From positions 1-54,753 of the forward strand of contig JAUCBJ010001630.1 of NCBI GenBank assembly GCA_032718475.1: a stretch of DNA of 54,753 nt, written 5' to 3'. The stretch comes from Nemertoderma westbladi. Lineage: Eukaryota; Xenacoelomorpha; Nemertodermatida; Nemertodermatidae. This document shows positions 11,499 through 22,880 of the stretch, one piece after another; the stretch's first letter is position 1, and each line of letters starts with the position of its first letter. The position numbers were made by a program, and so were the translations under genes. The notes under the pieces were generated by a model. It was not told the DNA's origin and did no database searches. It saw nothing but the letters and a program-made list of their open reading frames with translations.

Positions 11499-14400
11499 TT
11501 ACGTTATGGAGTCCCTAGATATTTGTCGGATTAGGGAAGTGGTCGTAGGAAGAGTATCTTGCCTTCCATAGTTTCCGGACAGTTTTCGGTCTCTTTCCAG
11601 TAAACATAAACGACCAGCTGGGCGATTGAGTGGTTGTGTTACTTTCTCCGCTCCCTTGGCCTGTCTAATCTTAGCCGGGGTAAGATGAGGAGGCCATTCA
11701 TCTTCTTCTTTGTAGAGGAAGTCAGGTCCGCCTAACCAGTCTGGAGTATCTACCAGTTCTTGTGGAGTAGCTCCCCTGGAGGCGATGTCTGCTGGATTGA
11801 TCGTTCCGGGGCAATGTCTCCATTGATCCATCGTTGTGCGACTGAGTATAATAGCTACTCTGTTGGTAACGAAGACGCTGAACTGACAGACTTCATTGGT
11901 TATATACTCCAACACGAGTAAAGCGTCGGTCCAATAGACAGTTTTCTCCAACGGATAATCGATCTGTTCTGTTACATTCCGGCCGATGGCTGTAGCGTAT
12001 AGAGCCGCTTTTAACTCCACTCGAGGAACTTTCAACTTGTTGTTTATCAATGCCTTAGAGGTAACCAAGGCGACCTTGATTCCATCCGGAGTTTCCACTC
12101 TTAGGTAGGCTACTATACCTATTCCCATATCGCTGGCGTCTCTAAACACATGGAGTTGATAGGAATACGTAGGGAGAACATGACCAAAATATGAACGGGA
12201 AATTATAAAGTTCTCGATGGCTGGTAGAGAATCTTCCCATTTCATCCACTTCTTTAATAATTCTCCCTTAAGTGGATCGTCCCATGAGTGGTTTTCAAGC
12301 CACATTTGTTGTACTAAACTCCGAGCAATCAATATAACTGGGCTAATAAATCCCAATGGATCGAAATAAGTGCTCAGGATACTTAAACAAATCCGTTTAG
12401 TCCGAACTGGATTATCTCGCTGTTTTAGCTGGAAAAACAGGATATCTCTCTCTGTGTCCCATTTCAAACCAAGTGTCTTGGTTTCTGGAAGATCATCTTT
12501 GATTAGATCTAGGTCTTTCGCTCCTCGATCTTCTACCGGGATCGACTCCAGAAACTCATGGGAGTTGCTGGTGAATTTAGTTAATCGAAATCCACCTCTT
12601 TTTAAGCACTCTACCGTTCCTTTAGCGACAGCAATGGCTTCTTCGACTGATGGAAGGGACTTTAGATTGTCGTCCATGTATATATCCCGTTTGATGTTGT
12701 CAATCACCTCTTTAGAGAAGACTTCTCGGTTGTCATCCGCAGTGGTGCGCACCACTGAACAGGCGTTTGAAGGGCTTGAGATTATCCCAAAAGCCTGGAT
12801 GGTCATCCAGTACTCCACTGGTTTCTGGTTGAGGTCTCCTTCAGGCCACCACAGAAATCGTAGGCTATCTCGATCCCTATCCAGCGCCTTGACCTGTAAG
12901 AACATGCCTTCTATATCTGAGGCGAAAGCGATTGAATATTGTCTTAATCTTAAGAGTATTCCCAACAAGGATTGGAGTAAGTTGGGTCCGGGTAACAATT
13001 CGGAATTAAGGGATTGGCCCATATAGAGGGCGGAGCCGTCAAACACCACTCGTACCTCATGGGGTTTACTGGGTTTGGGAACGTAATGGTGAGTTAAATA
13101 ATACATTCTCTCAGTTATAGGTGTTTCTTCCGGTACTCGCTCCACATATCCCTTGCTAATAAATTTCTTCAACTGCGTTTGATACATTTCTTTAGCTGAA
13201 GAATTTGCCGTAAGGCATTGATGTAGTTGAGCAATTCTTTTCTCCGCCAAGGGTCTGTTGTTTATGAACTTTGGTTCTCGCTTTCGGAAAGGTAGACCGA
13301 TTTCATATCTACCTTGATCTTTAAGAAAACGTGTAGTTGTCTCTTGGATCTGCTTGGCTCTTTCTTCTTCTACGGATAGGGCCTTATCGTAGGAATTGGG
13401 CTCTACAGCCTCTTGAGTAAAGAATCGTACGGCGTGTTCATCCCGAGTCTTGGCATTACAACGTTCAATGACGTCATTCAGTTCGTCGTTATAGTCGTCT
13501 CGTTCTGATGGACGGAGTAGCTGACATAAGTTCACTTGGTTTTGCCAAGTCTCGTTTTCCTTAAGGAGATCAATGGTATTCTCCTCATCGAAGAGTTGGT
13601 GGACATCGTCATTATTTGAGGAGTATGGTGTTCCCTCAGTTGGATCGTCTAACTCACTGCTCTCAACTTCCCATTCTCTTACCTGATATACCTGATCTTT
13701 CGGTAATCTTTCCATGAGAGTTCTACGGGAAGGGCCAGTAAAGTACCAACCCACTCTAGTTCTTCCCGCATAAGCTTGTAGTGGTTGCGGTTGAGCAGGC
13801 CGTTTCTCCAATGTCTCGAGCGCTTCATGTGCGTTTTGACCGATGAGTATTTGCACTCCAGGGTAATCGGTGTTGAATCTAGGTATTTCGAGCTGCTGGG
13901 TGAAATCGTCCTCATCCCAGTTATAAGGTTCCACTTGGCTGGTAGCGAAGTTCTTTATCGCAACCATTTTTACTGACCTTATACTATGTTCTCCTAGTTC
14001 ATCCTGGGGGGTGGACAACGCACCTACATAATAATCCGCTATTACTGTAGATTTCCAAACCTGCATAATTCCTGACATGTTTAGCTTAGTTCGGAACTTG
14101 GGTTGTCCAGCAAAGATGTCTTCGGCTAGTTCTTTGTCGATGAATGTTCCTGTACTACCGGAGTCAAGAAGGGCGTTCACTATATAACTCCTTTTAGGTC
14201 CGTGGACCCTTAACTGTACTACAGGAAATTCTCGGATTCCTACATTGGAAGTTGGCGCTTTCCAAGATGGTTGTCGATCAGAAGTAGTTAGGGTGAGGTC
14301 GCTGTCTGTGTCTTTTTCATACGTAAGTGCTCGATACACTGCGGTATTTATCATGTAACAGGATTCATCTTCGTCGGAGAATTCATCCGTATAGAATCCT

Positions 14401-17400
14401 TCCATCTCAGAACTTTGGTCAGTATCGTTCACATCACTGAATTGGACATGTAGTTCGGAATCACTTACCTGACTCGGGCTGTTTCGTTCGAATTCAGTGT
14501 GCAACAAGATATGATGTTTCGCACCGCACTTTGCACACCTTGTGTCGGAGTAACAGGTTCGCCGTTGGTGTCCTTGTCTGAGGCAATTATAACACAACCG
14601 CTTATCCCACATGACTTCCCGTCTCTCCGTTAATGATTTCTTCAGGAATTCATCACACATATTCAAACGGTGGGTCCCGTCACATAGCGCACATTTCGGT
14701 TTGATGTTACTTATCTTATTTTGAATAACATTGTGCACACTCGTTCTTTCTTCGGGCTTTCTCACCTGAATTCTCTTGGGAGACGTAGGAGGAGTTTTTC
14801 TTACCTGTTCTCTCCTGTCATTGGTTCGAGACTTGAATTTACTTACCTGTTCTTTAGGCGTTTTATTGACATAATAAGATCTTTCAGTGTCTTTCCCGCT
14901 ATCCTCTCCTTGAGAAGTCTGGCTTTCGCCGTCGTCTGTATAACACACTGGTGTTACCTTTCTCCTAGAAACGGGTTTCTCACTTACCTTGTTTTCCGGT
15001 GTCTTCTCTCTGGACTGCTTTAGGAGCTGTAATTTCACTTCTCCATCTAAGAATGACATGAGATCAGCCATGGTAGGGTCTCGTCGTTGTTGTTCCATCA
15101 TATATAACACTTTCTTATCCCAGCGTGTACCTACTCCACCCTTCGGTAAATTAGAAGCCACGGCTCCAATAACCATAGAACTCTGATATTCATGAGACTT
15201 ACCTAACCAATCTAATTGTCTACAGATCTCTTGAATCTCATCGGAAAACTCTATTATCCCGCTGCTAATGAACTTTCGGGGCGCTACTAATTTTGCATAT
15301 AAATATTTAGCTATGTTATTCCTATTACCATACCTGATGTTTAGTGTATCCCAAACTTGTCTTAATCCATCTGGATGTCCAATAAACTTTAACGCCATTA
15401 ACTTGGGAGATCCTTCCAAGCACTCGATGAGGAATCTAAGTTTCTCTCCATTAGATAGTACAGAGTTCTGTATGTTATCTTTGTAATATTCATTAAAAGG
15501 TAACCATTTCATCTCATCTCCATTGAACTTGACTATCTCTCCCACCTTTACCGCTTGACGGGCTTCGGTTCTAGCCATTTGCCGCGTAAAACTTTCTTGG
15601 GCCATTGTGTTATTTAATATCGAGTTATCGGTATATAAATTTCTCGGATTATTATCAAGTCTATATGGGATATCATTGTCAACAGGTTTATAATTACCCT
15701 TAATAGGGTTTACTATAGGAGTTTCCACTTCGCTAGCAGTATAGATGCGTGTAGGCTCCACACCTTGCGCATGAAATACTTCAGACCTAACAGGTTGACA
15801 CATTGTTACCGGGGTTGGTGGTATACTTCTTTGTGTATTTACTAATTTATCGCGTTCTAACGCGATACTTTGCTGCACTTCTTGCAACTCTAACCTACTT
15901 TCCCTTACTGTGCCCTTGAATTGCTGAACAGTCTCCTGCATCTGCCCGAGCAGGAGATCCATCCCCCGTCGTCTCTCATCCACCCACTCGACCGCCGAAG
16001 CGGGAGCCGCCAACGTTGTAGCGGGCCGACGAGGGACAACGGGCGACAAATCATTAATATTTCGCTCGGAGTCCAGGACATGAACATTTTCAAGGGTGGT
16101 TCTGTGTGGCACAGATAGCTTAGTGCTGTGCAGAGGGAATTTAGAGGTAGGTTCAGGGAGTACAGGTGTCTCTATCACCGAAGGGGTGGCTTCGGGAACA
16201 GGCCTAATTATTTCAGGCTCATCTACTATAGTAGGGAGTCTTTCTATTTTAATTATTTGGTCTGTGGGTTCTGTACTACCTAAGTTTGTGTTATTTAGTT
16301 GCTTTCTAACAGCTGGGGGCAAATCAGGCAATTTCTGACGGTGGGATATTCTTCTACGTCTGCTTAGACGAGATCTATTTCCTCCGCCTTCAGTATCGGT
16401 GGTATCGCCTTCCTCAGATGATGTATATCCCTGTCTTTTGGGAGTAGATCGACTCATCATCTGCATATTACTAGCTGTTAACTGTTTATTGAAGTTGTCT
16501 TGCCTCTCTTGAAGATTTTCCAACTCTAGTTGGGTTGTCTCTTCAGATGCCTTCCGTTCTGCTTCTGCCACTGCTAGCTTTCTTTCCGCTTCGGCCGCTG
16601 CCACTGCCGCTGCTGCTGTCTTTCTATCTTCTATACGTTTTTTCTTTACTTGTACTTCTTGAACCTTAGCGATGCGGATGCTTTCATTGAATTTAGCTTG
16701 GTTCGCAGCTAACCTATCCACATCGATTGAGTCCAACACAAGCTTGACTCCTTCACTATTAGGGCTAAGTCCATCTAGTCTTCTCCTCAACTCTTCATCT
16801 CCTACAAAACGTTGATAGTCCGACAGATAGATGTCAATAGCATCCCTCTTATGCGGTTTCTCCACCGCCGCTTCACTTTCCACTTGGGAAAATGTGGCGT
16901 CTGTGGATTCTCCAAGGGTTGAGCGCTCCGCTAACTGAGATTTCCACGGGGCAGTTCTTTGAACTTGGAGACTCACCCGCTGTAACCAAGTTTTTACGGC
17001 AACTTGCAACGACGTGTCCTGTTTTCTTTTCGAAGCCTCCTCAAAGGCCGATAGGATTAGTCTGATTCTTAGAATTCTTTCTCGAACTTGATAAAGTAGT
17101 TCTCCCTGCTCTTGAGGTCCTTGTGATTGTCTAAACAATTGTTCTTCTAATCGCTCCATGGAGCTGAAGAATCCCTGTACGTATCCAGCTGCGGACCTCT
17201 TCCACACAGCTGGATCGATGGTTTCCTTGATTACTCCCATCCTGTTTATGTCTTCCCAGGCAGCTTCTGATAAATCAAACGGGAGTCCGGGTCCGGGGAA
17301 GTTCCATTGCGACTCGACAATAGACTTCAGTTCTTCCCTTGTGTATCCCGCATAACTATCTTTAGTCGATCGCTTATTTCTCGCCCAATCGATCTGGTGT

Positions 17401-17795
17401 TCTTCCACCGCAATCAATAACCTAGTGAGTACGGCTGCAGGAAGGATGAGAAGGGGGTCCGAATAAACCGCATCTGTCATCTTTGCTCCGTGCTCGGGTG
17501 TCAGCTCTACAGTATCCGCACTACTGGAGCTGTCGGGCCGCTGAGAAACAAGTTCTTGGCTCGCGGGTTGTTGCTGTTCTGCTGCTTCTTGGTCCCGCTT
17601 GACCTGAGCTCTAGTGCCTATGACAGACCTACGGTGTTGGACTAGCCTAGGGTCTGATATTACTACTGGAGGGATGATCTTTCTTACAGTAGGAGGTGAG
17701 TTGAACTTCGGTCTCACACGTTCCACACTCCTGTCTGGGTCACAGATGGTTGTATCTAAGAGACTGTCTGACAGGTTTTGCTTTGTGTCAGACAT
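11499..17795 (-). CDS. BEL/Pao Gag-Pol polyprotein, 2098 aa, lacking integrase
   Basis: One uninterrupted frame. Residues 1-700 are Gag-like and charged, with coiled-coil-type Lys/Glu/Ala runs near 370-430. A DUF1759-like Gag segment begins near 750 (VKFNGDEMKWLPF). Cys/His knuckles follow at about 1030-1100 (CYNCLRQGHQRRTC and CAKCGAKHH). The aspartic protease motif LLDSGSTGTF is near 1210. Reverse transcriptase runs from about 1580 (VRVVFDGSALYMGQSL) with the catalytic YMDD at about 1707. The RNase H-type segment contains YWTDALLVLEYI near 1950. The frame then joins directly to a short tail that in the second BEL copy lies after the integrase. The HHCC and DDE integrase domains are therefore deleted without breaking the frame. 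It makes the particle and copies RNA; integration would need integrase from another element. Confidence 0.93.
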   Translation of the reverse strand: MSDTKQNLSDSLLDTTICDPDRSVERVRPKFNSPPTVRKIIPPVVISDPRLVQHRRSVIGTRAQVKRDQEAAEQQQPASQELVSQRPDSSSSADTVELTPEHGAKMTDAVYSDPLLILPAAVLTRLLIAVEEHQIDWARNKRSTKDSYAGYTREELKSIVESQWNFPGPGLPFDLSEAAWEDINRMGVIKETIDPAVWKRSAAGYVQGFFSSMERLEEQLFRQSQGPQEQGELLYQVRERILRIRLILSAFEEASKRKQDTSLQVAVKTWLQRVSLQVQRTAPWKSQLAERSTLGESTDATFSQVESEAAVEKPHKRDAIDIYLSDYQRFVGDEELRRRLDGLSPNSEGVKLVLDSIDVDRLAANQAKFNESIRIAKVQEVQVKKKRIEDRKTAAAAVAAAEAERKLAVAEAERKASEETTQLELENLQERQDNFNKQLTASNMQMMSRSTPKRQGYTSSEEGDTTDTEGGGNRSRLSRRRRISHRQKLPDLPPAVRKQLNNTNLGSTEPTDQIIKIERLPTIVDEPEIIRPVPEATPSVIETPVLPEPTSKFPLHSTKLSVPHRTTLENVHVLDSERNINDLSPVVPRRPATTLAAPASAVEWVDERRRGMDLLLGQMQETVQQFKGTVRESRLELQEVQQSIALERDKLVNTQRSIPPTPVTMCQPVRSEVFHAQGVEPTRIYTASEVETPIVNPIKGNYKPVDNDIPYRLDNNPRNLYTDNSILNNTMAQESFTRQMARTEARQAVKVGEIVKFNGDEMKWLPFNEYYKDNIQNSVLSNGEKLRFLIECLEGSPKLMALKFIGHPDGLRQVWDTLNIRYGNRNNIAKYLYAKLVAPRKFISSGIIEFSDEIQEICRQLDWLGKSHEYQSSMVIGAVASNLPKGGVGTRWDKKVLYMMEQQRRDPTMADLMSFLDGEVKLQLLKQSREKTPENKVSEKPVSRRKVTPVCYTDDGESQTSQGEDSGKDTERSYYVNKTPKEQVSKFKSRTNDRREQVRKTPPTSPKRIQVRKPEERTSVHNVIQNKISNIKPKCALCDGTHRLNMCDEFLKKSLTERREVMWDKRLCYNCLRQGHQRRTCYSDTRCAKCGAKHHILLHTEFERNSPSQVSDSELHVQFSDVNDTDQSSEMEGFYTDEFSDEDESCYMINTAVYRALTYEKDTDSDLTLTTSDRQPSWKAPTSNVGIREFPVVQLRVHGPKRSYIVNALLDSGSTGTFIDKELAEDIFAGQPKFRTKLNMSGIMQVWKSTVIADYYVGALSTPQDELGEHSIRSVKMVAIKNFATSQVEPYNWDEDDFTQQLEIPRFNTDYPGVQILIGQNAHEALETLEKRPAQPQPLQAYAGRTRVGWYFTGPSRRTLMERLPKDQVYQVREWEVESSELDDPTEGTPYSSNNDDVHQLFDEENTIDLLKENETWQNQVNLCQLLRPSERDDYNDELNDVIERCNAKTRDEHAVRFFTQEAVEPNSYDKALSVEEERAKQIQETTTRFLKDQGRYEIGLPFRKREPKFINNRPLAEKRIAQLHQCLTANSSAKEMYQTQLKKFISKGYVERVPEETPITERMYYLTHHYVPKPSKPHEVRVVFDGSALYMGQSLNSELLPGPNLLQSLLGILLRLRQYSIAFASDIEGMFLQVKALDRDRDSLRFLWWPEGDLNQKPVEYWMTIQAFGIISSPSNACSVVRTTADDNREVFSKEVIDNIKRDIYMDDNLKSLPSVEEAIAVAKGTVECLKRGGFRLTKFTSNSHEFLESIPVEDRGAKDLDLIKDDLPETKTLGLKWDTERDILFFQLKQRDNPVRTKRICLSILSTYFDPLGFISPVILIARSLVQQMWLENHSWDDPLKGELLKKWMKWEDSLPAIENFIISRSYFGHVLPTYSYQLHVFRDASDMGIGIVAYLRVETPDGIKVALVTSKALINNKLKVPRVELKAALYATAIGRNVTEQIDYPLEKTVYWTDALLVLEYITNEVCQFSVFVTNRVAIILSRTTMDQWRHCPGTINPADIASRGATPQELVDTPDWLGGPDFLYKEEDEWPPHLTPAKIRQAKGAEKVTQPLNRPAGRLCLLERDRKLSGNYGRQDTLPTTTSLIRQISRDSIT

Positions 17796-17924
17796 GTTTG
17801 TTTGTACAGTTGAATGCCTACTGCTATATTAAAGTTTAAGCAAGTCTAGTAATTCAGTATCACTGTTAGCCTAGTAATTAATTACCGATACTGCTACTCA
17901 GTGTAGCGTAATATATATATAATA

Positions 17925-18310
17925 TATTAGAATACCGGTATGCTTATAATATATATATATAAGTATTGTCACAGACTAGGTTTGTCACAGAATACCAGTA
18001 TATAATTTTAGCACAAATATATAAATATATATAATAGGCCTATCGTGAATACTGGTATACAGCTTACACTTATAGTATATATAAGTATAATTATTAACTA
18101 GAATTAATTACAGAATACCGGTATAATTTCAGCCTAAATTTATAAATATATAATAGGCCTATCGTGAATACTGGTATACAGCTTACACTTATAATGTATA
18201 TATATAAGTATAATTACAGACTAGAATTAATTACAGAATACCGGTATATAATTTAGCCTAAATTTATAGAAATAAATATAATAAGCCTATGGTAAATACC
18301 GGTATGTCAA
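17925..18310. repeat. Tandem repeat of about 120 bp in the BEL leader
   Basis: Three imperfect units share cagaataccggtat, taataggcctat and gaatactggtatacagcttac. They are AT-rich with TATATA runs. Confidence 0.75.
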
Positions 18311-19239
18311 TTATTTTAGAATAATTGAATTTCTGAAATTTTAGGGGTTACTTGGTTACTTTGCTTTACTTGATTACCGTTATTTAAGCAGTAGTCCAAC
18401 TGATATTTAGACCTAATTGTTGTAAGACAGGCCTACTATTTTATAAATCGGTTTGAGTTGATTTATAATATATATACCCGTTAAAATGGGTTTTTGTCAA
18501 TATTTGAAATAAATGTTATTATTTCTGGGGGGAGTCACTACACAGAAGCTGTGCGCTCTCAGTGGAGTGCTACTTGTTGGACACTAAAACAAATAATTCT
18601 AATTTACCTAAGTTACTTAATACTACAAATTACATACAATTCGGGTGAGATTACAATCTCTAAATAAACACAAAAATTACAAGTACGAATTTTTAGGGTA
18701 ATTTTACAAGAAGTCTACAAACCAGCCTAACAAAGGGTTAGAATATCTGGTTATTACAAAGGACAGGGTACTACGGTATTTGAAAATAATAAGTAGTAGT
18801 AAATATACTGCGTTGTCCAGATAGGAAAAATACCACCGTCTGACGACTTATAGCCGTATCGCTATAAGTACTACGTTATGTATCACGGAGTGTTCCTACC
18901 TAGAAGTTAATTACCGCGGTCTACCAGAACCAACGTGCCTATTAACCACTTTACAACACAAATATACTGCCCACACACTAATCACCTTCGGAAAGTACTG
19001 TACACTAAACCCTAAATTAGGTACAAGTACTTATACAACAAATAATCAGTAGTTAAAAATACTTGAACAGCTAAAAGAACCACGGTATCTGCTGGAGTGA
19101 TCGGGGCACAAAATCACCAGTCTTTACCTACGCCAAGCAGCCCTGATGTAGTACCGGGGTTAGTTTAACTATAACGGTATATATAACAAGCACAATTACT
19201 GTAGGAATAAACTTGGGGATATGAATGTTGCGAATAATC

Positions 19240-19830
19240 GCATAAACTCTGAATAATAAATATTACGCTACGCGTACAGACTACTCAAACAAAATGCAGA
19301 CCAAATACTGACAGACTACTATCAAGCCTAAACAAACTACGGTATATGCAGACTCCGAAATGGTTAGTTAGTATGCGTTCTAACCCAGTAGTACGACTTA
19401 TTCTTTCGAGGGGGTTTACCTCACAGCTCTGGAAGCCCCTACGTTCCCAACTGGCACTTTATCGGACATACACTCTACACACACCGAAATCTCTTCAGAC
19501 CTAACAACAGCCAGACAAAATCCAGCCTACAAATTATCTAAGTAATAAATATTACGCTACCCGTACAGACTACACAAACAAAATACAGACCAAACGCTGG
19601 CAGACTACTATCAAGCCTAAATAAACTACAGTATATGCAGACTCCGAAATGGTTAGTTAGTATGCGTTCTAACCGAGTAGTACGACTTATTCTTTCGAGG
19701 GGGTTCACCTCACAGCACTGGCAGCCCCTACTTTCCTAACTAGTACTTTTTCGGACATACGCTCTACACACTCTACAGTCCCTTCAGACTTAACCACAGT
19801 CAGACAACAGTCCAGCCTACAAATTGTCTG
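19240..19830. repeat. Tandem repeat of about 290 bp in the BEL leader
   Basis: Two units begin with aataaatattacgctac and include ttctttcgagggggtt and cagactccgaaatggttag. They differ by scattered substitutions. Confidence 0.8.
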
Positions 19831-20176
19831 TACAATCTGAGCAGGCTTACACGCCTTCTGCTCAATACTGGCCTACAAATAAATAAAACTGACAGAAATA
19901 AGTAAGCTCCAAAAGAAACAAGGGGTGTACGTCAGTCCCTAATCTCTTAAACAGCCTACTGGTATACAATTTCACAATCGAATAATACTGCTGTACCTGT
20001 ACTGCTGTAGGTACCGGTCCGGGTGGTTAGGTAGTCAGGCCTACTAGGTACCGGTTGGCCGGTACTTCAGCTTTATTGCCTACTGCAATACAGAAGCTAT
20101 ATCTGTTATTGTTCTTACCAGAACAATAGTAAACTGTATTTATTGCCTACACTGCAATCAGAATTATAACTGTTAC

Positions 20177-21342
20177 TGTTCGCGCTTTTAAGACCTTTGG
20201 CAGTTTAACCCGCCAAATCTATATGTCTTCTAGGTTATAAATCGACTTTAGCCTATGACAAGTATTTGACACAAATAAATCCAACATTAGCCGAAGCCAG
20301 TCTATGCGCGACCATTCACCCGCTGGATATACCCGGGAGACTGGATTCGGATGCTTTAATTTGATTGCGGTGCAGGCCTACCGTACTATTCGATTGATCG
20401 TTAATATATAATCCTGACAAATATCATTCACTTTCGGGAAATATTAGCAGTTCCTTTAGGACGTGGCGCTCTATCTATATAAACAGAGCTATGGCTTACA
20501 CTAAACACAACGGAATGGATTATAAGTTACACATAAGGCGCATTCTTTAGGAGATGCTTTGTTACGCGGACAAGCACATACAGACTATTGCACACCGCTG
20601 CACACTGAATTGCCGATAGTCACTGATTTTAATCATATATAAAGAGAATAGCAACCGACATTTGTAGGGCCTATAAAATAGCATTCAATTCACTACAAAC
20701 CACGATAATATAAGTCGCAATTGCTATATGTAACCGGTCTCTCTAACCTTAGTGTATCAAGAAGATCGGGGTTTCTGATCGTTTATCGTTATTCTCCAAA
20801 TAACAATATGTAAACAACTGATACAATTAATAACAAACAGTAAATAGCAGTAAATAATGTGCAATACAGCAGTAGGTACCGTACCGTACCGTACCGTACT
20901 GGTAACAGTTATGTGTTCTTATAATTAAAGCCGTTCTAATGTTGGAATAATTCAGAATAATTCCATAGCCGATGTTCTAGGCTCTGGAAAAACCAACACA
21001 CTGAACCCTGTGAGCTGTTGCAGGTAGCTTTCAACACAAAGAGGAAAAGCTCTCATTGGCAGAGCTCCATATTCCACAGATTCCACGAATGTCTAAATGC
21101 CGAACTATTCGGGTTTTTGCAGCCCTTAGCCAACACACAGGATGAATCACTCTGCTTGGTTGACCTTGCTCTGGTTGGTGGATCGAACAGAACAAAGAGG
21201 CCATACGTACAGCAAATCAGCCAATCAGCCGGTAGCTTGCATCATTTGAGTTAGGGAGTTTTTCTTTAGAGTATTTGAGCGCATTGAGGGAAACTGGATT
21301 GCGAAGCAAAAGGGCCAGTTATATCCCACAAAAGCTTTTACA
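20177..21342 (-). repeat. 5' LTR of the BEL element
   Basis: Copy of 5959-7125 with about four differences by eye, including a one-base indel. The plus-strand end TTTTACA is followed by the target duplication CTATG (21343-21347). Confidence 0.92.
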
Positions 21343-21574
21343 CTATGCCTCAGTGAGGCATAGTATATGCCTGAGTGAGGCATAGTCTATGCCTCAGTGA
21401 GTCATAGTCTATGCCTCAGTGCCTCAGTGAGGCATAGTCTATGCCTCAGTGCCTCAGTGAGGCATAGTCTATGCCTCAGTGCCTCAGTGAGGCCTAGTCT
21501 ATGCCTCAGTGCCTCAGTGAGGCATAGTCTATGCCTCAGTGAGGCTTAGTCTATGCCTCAGTGAGGCATAGTCT
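21343..21574. repeat. Palindromic minisatellite, continuation after the BEL insertion
   Basis: Units of CTATGCCTCAGTGAGGCATAG type resume with the CTATG duplication. It is continuous with the block at 5868-5958 once the BEL element is removed. Confidence 0.88.
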
Positions 21575-21987
21575 ATTTATTAATACCTATTTATTTATAT
21601 TTAATTTTAATTAATTATTTGTATTTAATTTTACTTTATTTACCTATTTTTAGATTAATTAGTTTTTATATTACTCTTATCTATATCCAGAGAGCTTTAA
21701 CGTTGACCTTTGACCCCCAATTAGCTTCAACCAAGCAACAGCTTATTAATAATAGTTGTATCCAAGCGCCCCGCCCCCCTCTCGTGACACCTCTGATTAC
21801 TAATTACTCTTACCTATATCCAGCCGTCTGCAGTTCCATAGTCTGCCGCTAGAGGGCGTATGATCTGAAAATTAACATCTTCTCTAACTTTGCTATTTTC
21901 ATTCCGAATAGGTTTAAACTCGGTAGGCATCTACTACGGCATAGGCCATATCTTTTGCGGAGTCATAGAGTAGTCTGAAGTTCCCTG
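21575..21987. repeat. Dispersed repeat B, copy 2
   Basis: Closely matches 2561-3058, including the CCGCTAGAGGGCG word and the flanking minisatellite, with a deletion of some tens of bases in its first half. Confidence 0.6.
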
Positions 21988-22121
21988 CCTCAGTGAGGCA
22001 TAGTCTATGCCTCAATGCCTCAGTGAGGCATAGTCTATGCCTCAGTGCCTCAGTGAGGCATAGTCTATGCCTCAGTGCCTCAGTGAGGCATAGTCTATGC
22101 CTCAGTGAGGCATAGTCTGTG
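21988..22121. repeat. Palindromic minisatellite block
   Basis: Five or so GAGGCATAGTCTATGCCTC units directly after repeat B, in the same arrangement as at 3059. Confidence 0.85.
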
Positions 22122-22616
22122 TCAGGTCTTAAATGAGAGTCTTACAAATCCGAACGTCAACGAACAAATTCGAACGTTGAGGCTAACGTTCCACCTTGGT
22201 GTAGTAGTGGTTGCGTTGAATTCACATCTCCCGTATGTCATGGGTTCGATCCCTGCATGAACCAGGGCAGTTTTCGTTCGGTCAGCAATAGGCATAACGT
22301 TGCAAAATGCAGTATTATTGCCTAGTGACCACTTCATGGCTACCATATGGTTTTCACTTTGAAACATTTCGCCCTCTAGCGGCAGACTGGGAACTTCAGA
22401 ATACTCTGTGACTCTGCAAAAGATATAGCCCATATTGTAATAGATATCGATTGGGGTGTCAAAATTAAGTAATAATATATCTAAATAAGTCTCAAACATC
22501 TTGCCTCATGGCTCGCCCCTTAGAACTCTTAAGCAATATAACTTCATGTTTTGCGGATTGTAAATAATAAAGCTAGAGAAGATGTTTATTTTCAAATAAT
22601 ACGCCCTCTAGCGGCA
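22122..22616. other. Spacer with a tRNA-like head and an inverted relative of repeat B
   Basis: At about 22190-22265 a box-A-like TGGTGTAGTAGTGG and a box-B GGTTCGATCCC lie about 50 bp apart, the layout of a tRNA-derived SINE head. From about 22375 to 22620 the sequence resembles repeat B in reverse complement, with gccctctagcggcag at both 22371 and 22603. No open frame is supported. Confidence 0.4.
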
Positions 22617-22880
22617 GTATAATAATATATTATAATAGGGTTACCAGTATTTCCAATATTATAATAGGGTTACCAGTATTACCAATATTATAATAGGGTT
22701 ACCAGTATTACCAATATTATAATAGGGTTAACAGTATTACCAATATTATAATAGGGTTACCAGTATTACCAATATTATAATAGGGTTACCAGTATTAGCA
22801 ATATTATAATAGGGTTACCAGTATTTCCAATATTATAATAGGGTTACCAGTATTACCAATATTATAATAGTGTTACCAGT
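22617..22880. repeat. 29-30 bp minisatellite (left end of the large inverted repeat)
   Basis: About nine units of ATAATAGGGTTACCAGTATTACCAATATT type. The same unit, reverse complemented, forms the array at 28655-29520. Confidence 0.92.

Larger units (their letters stand above)
17796..20176 (-). other. BEL 5' leader (untranslated), 2.4 kb
   Basis: Between the 5' LTR and the Gag-Pol start there is no supported open frame. The leader is dominated by tandem repeats (separate entries). The primer-binding site should begin right next to the LTR at 20176 on the minus strand (GTAACAGTTATAATTC); I could not match it to a tRNA 3' end. Confidence 0.6.
5959..21342 (-). mobile_element. Complete BEL/Pao LTR retrotransposon (integrase-deleted), 15.4 kb
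   Basis: Two direct repeats of 1167 and 1166 bp form the ends (5959-7125 and 20177-21342). Each starts TGTTCGCGC and ends TTTTACA on the plus strand, which gives TG...CA ends. The element is flanked by the 5-bp duplication CTATG, the size usual for BEL/Pao. By eye the LTRs differ at about four positions, so the insertion is recent. On the minus strand the order is 5' LTR, a 2.4-kb leader, one Gag-Pol frame (17795-11499), a spacer, a decayed third frame (8724-7204), and 3' LTR. A TTAA-flanked hairpin element (9314-10451) has inserted in the spacer. It is larger than most BEL elements because of the leader, the third frame and this insertion. Confidence 0.93.

Noticed and set aside
12370-13026. 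218-codon plus-strand frame present in both BEL copies (also 52202-52858)
   Set aside because: It lies exactly opposite reverse transcriptase. Its conservation is explained by conservation of the Pol frame.
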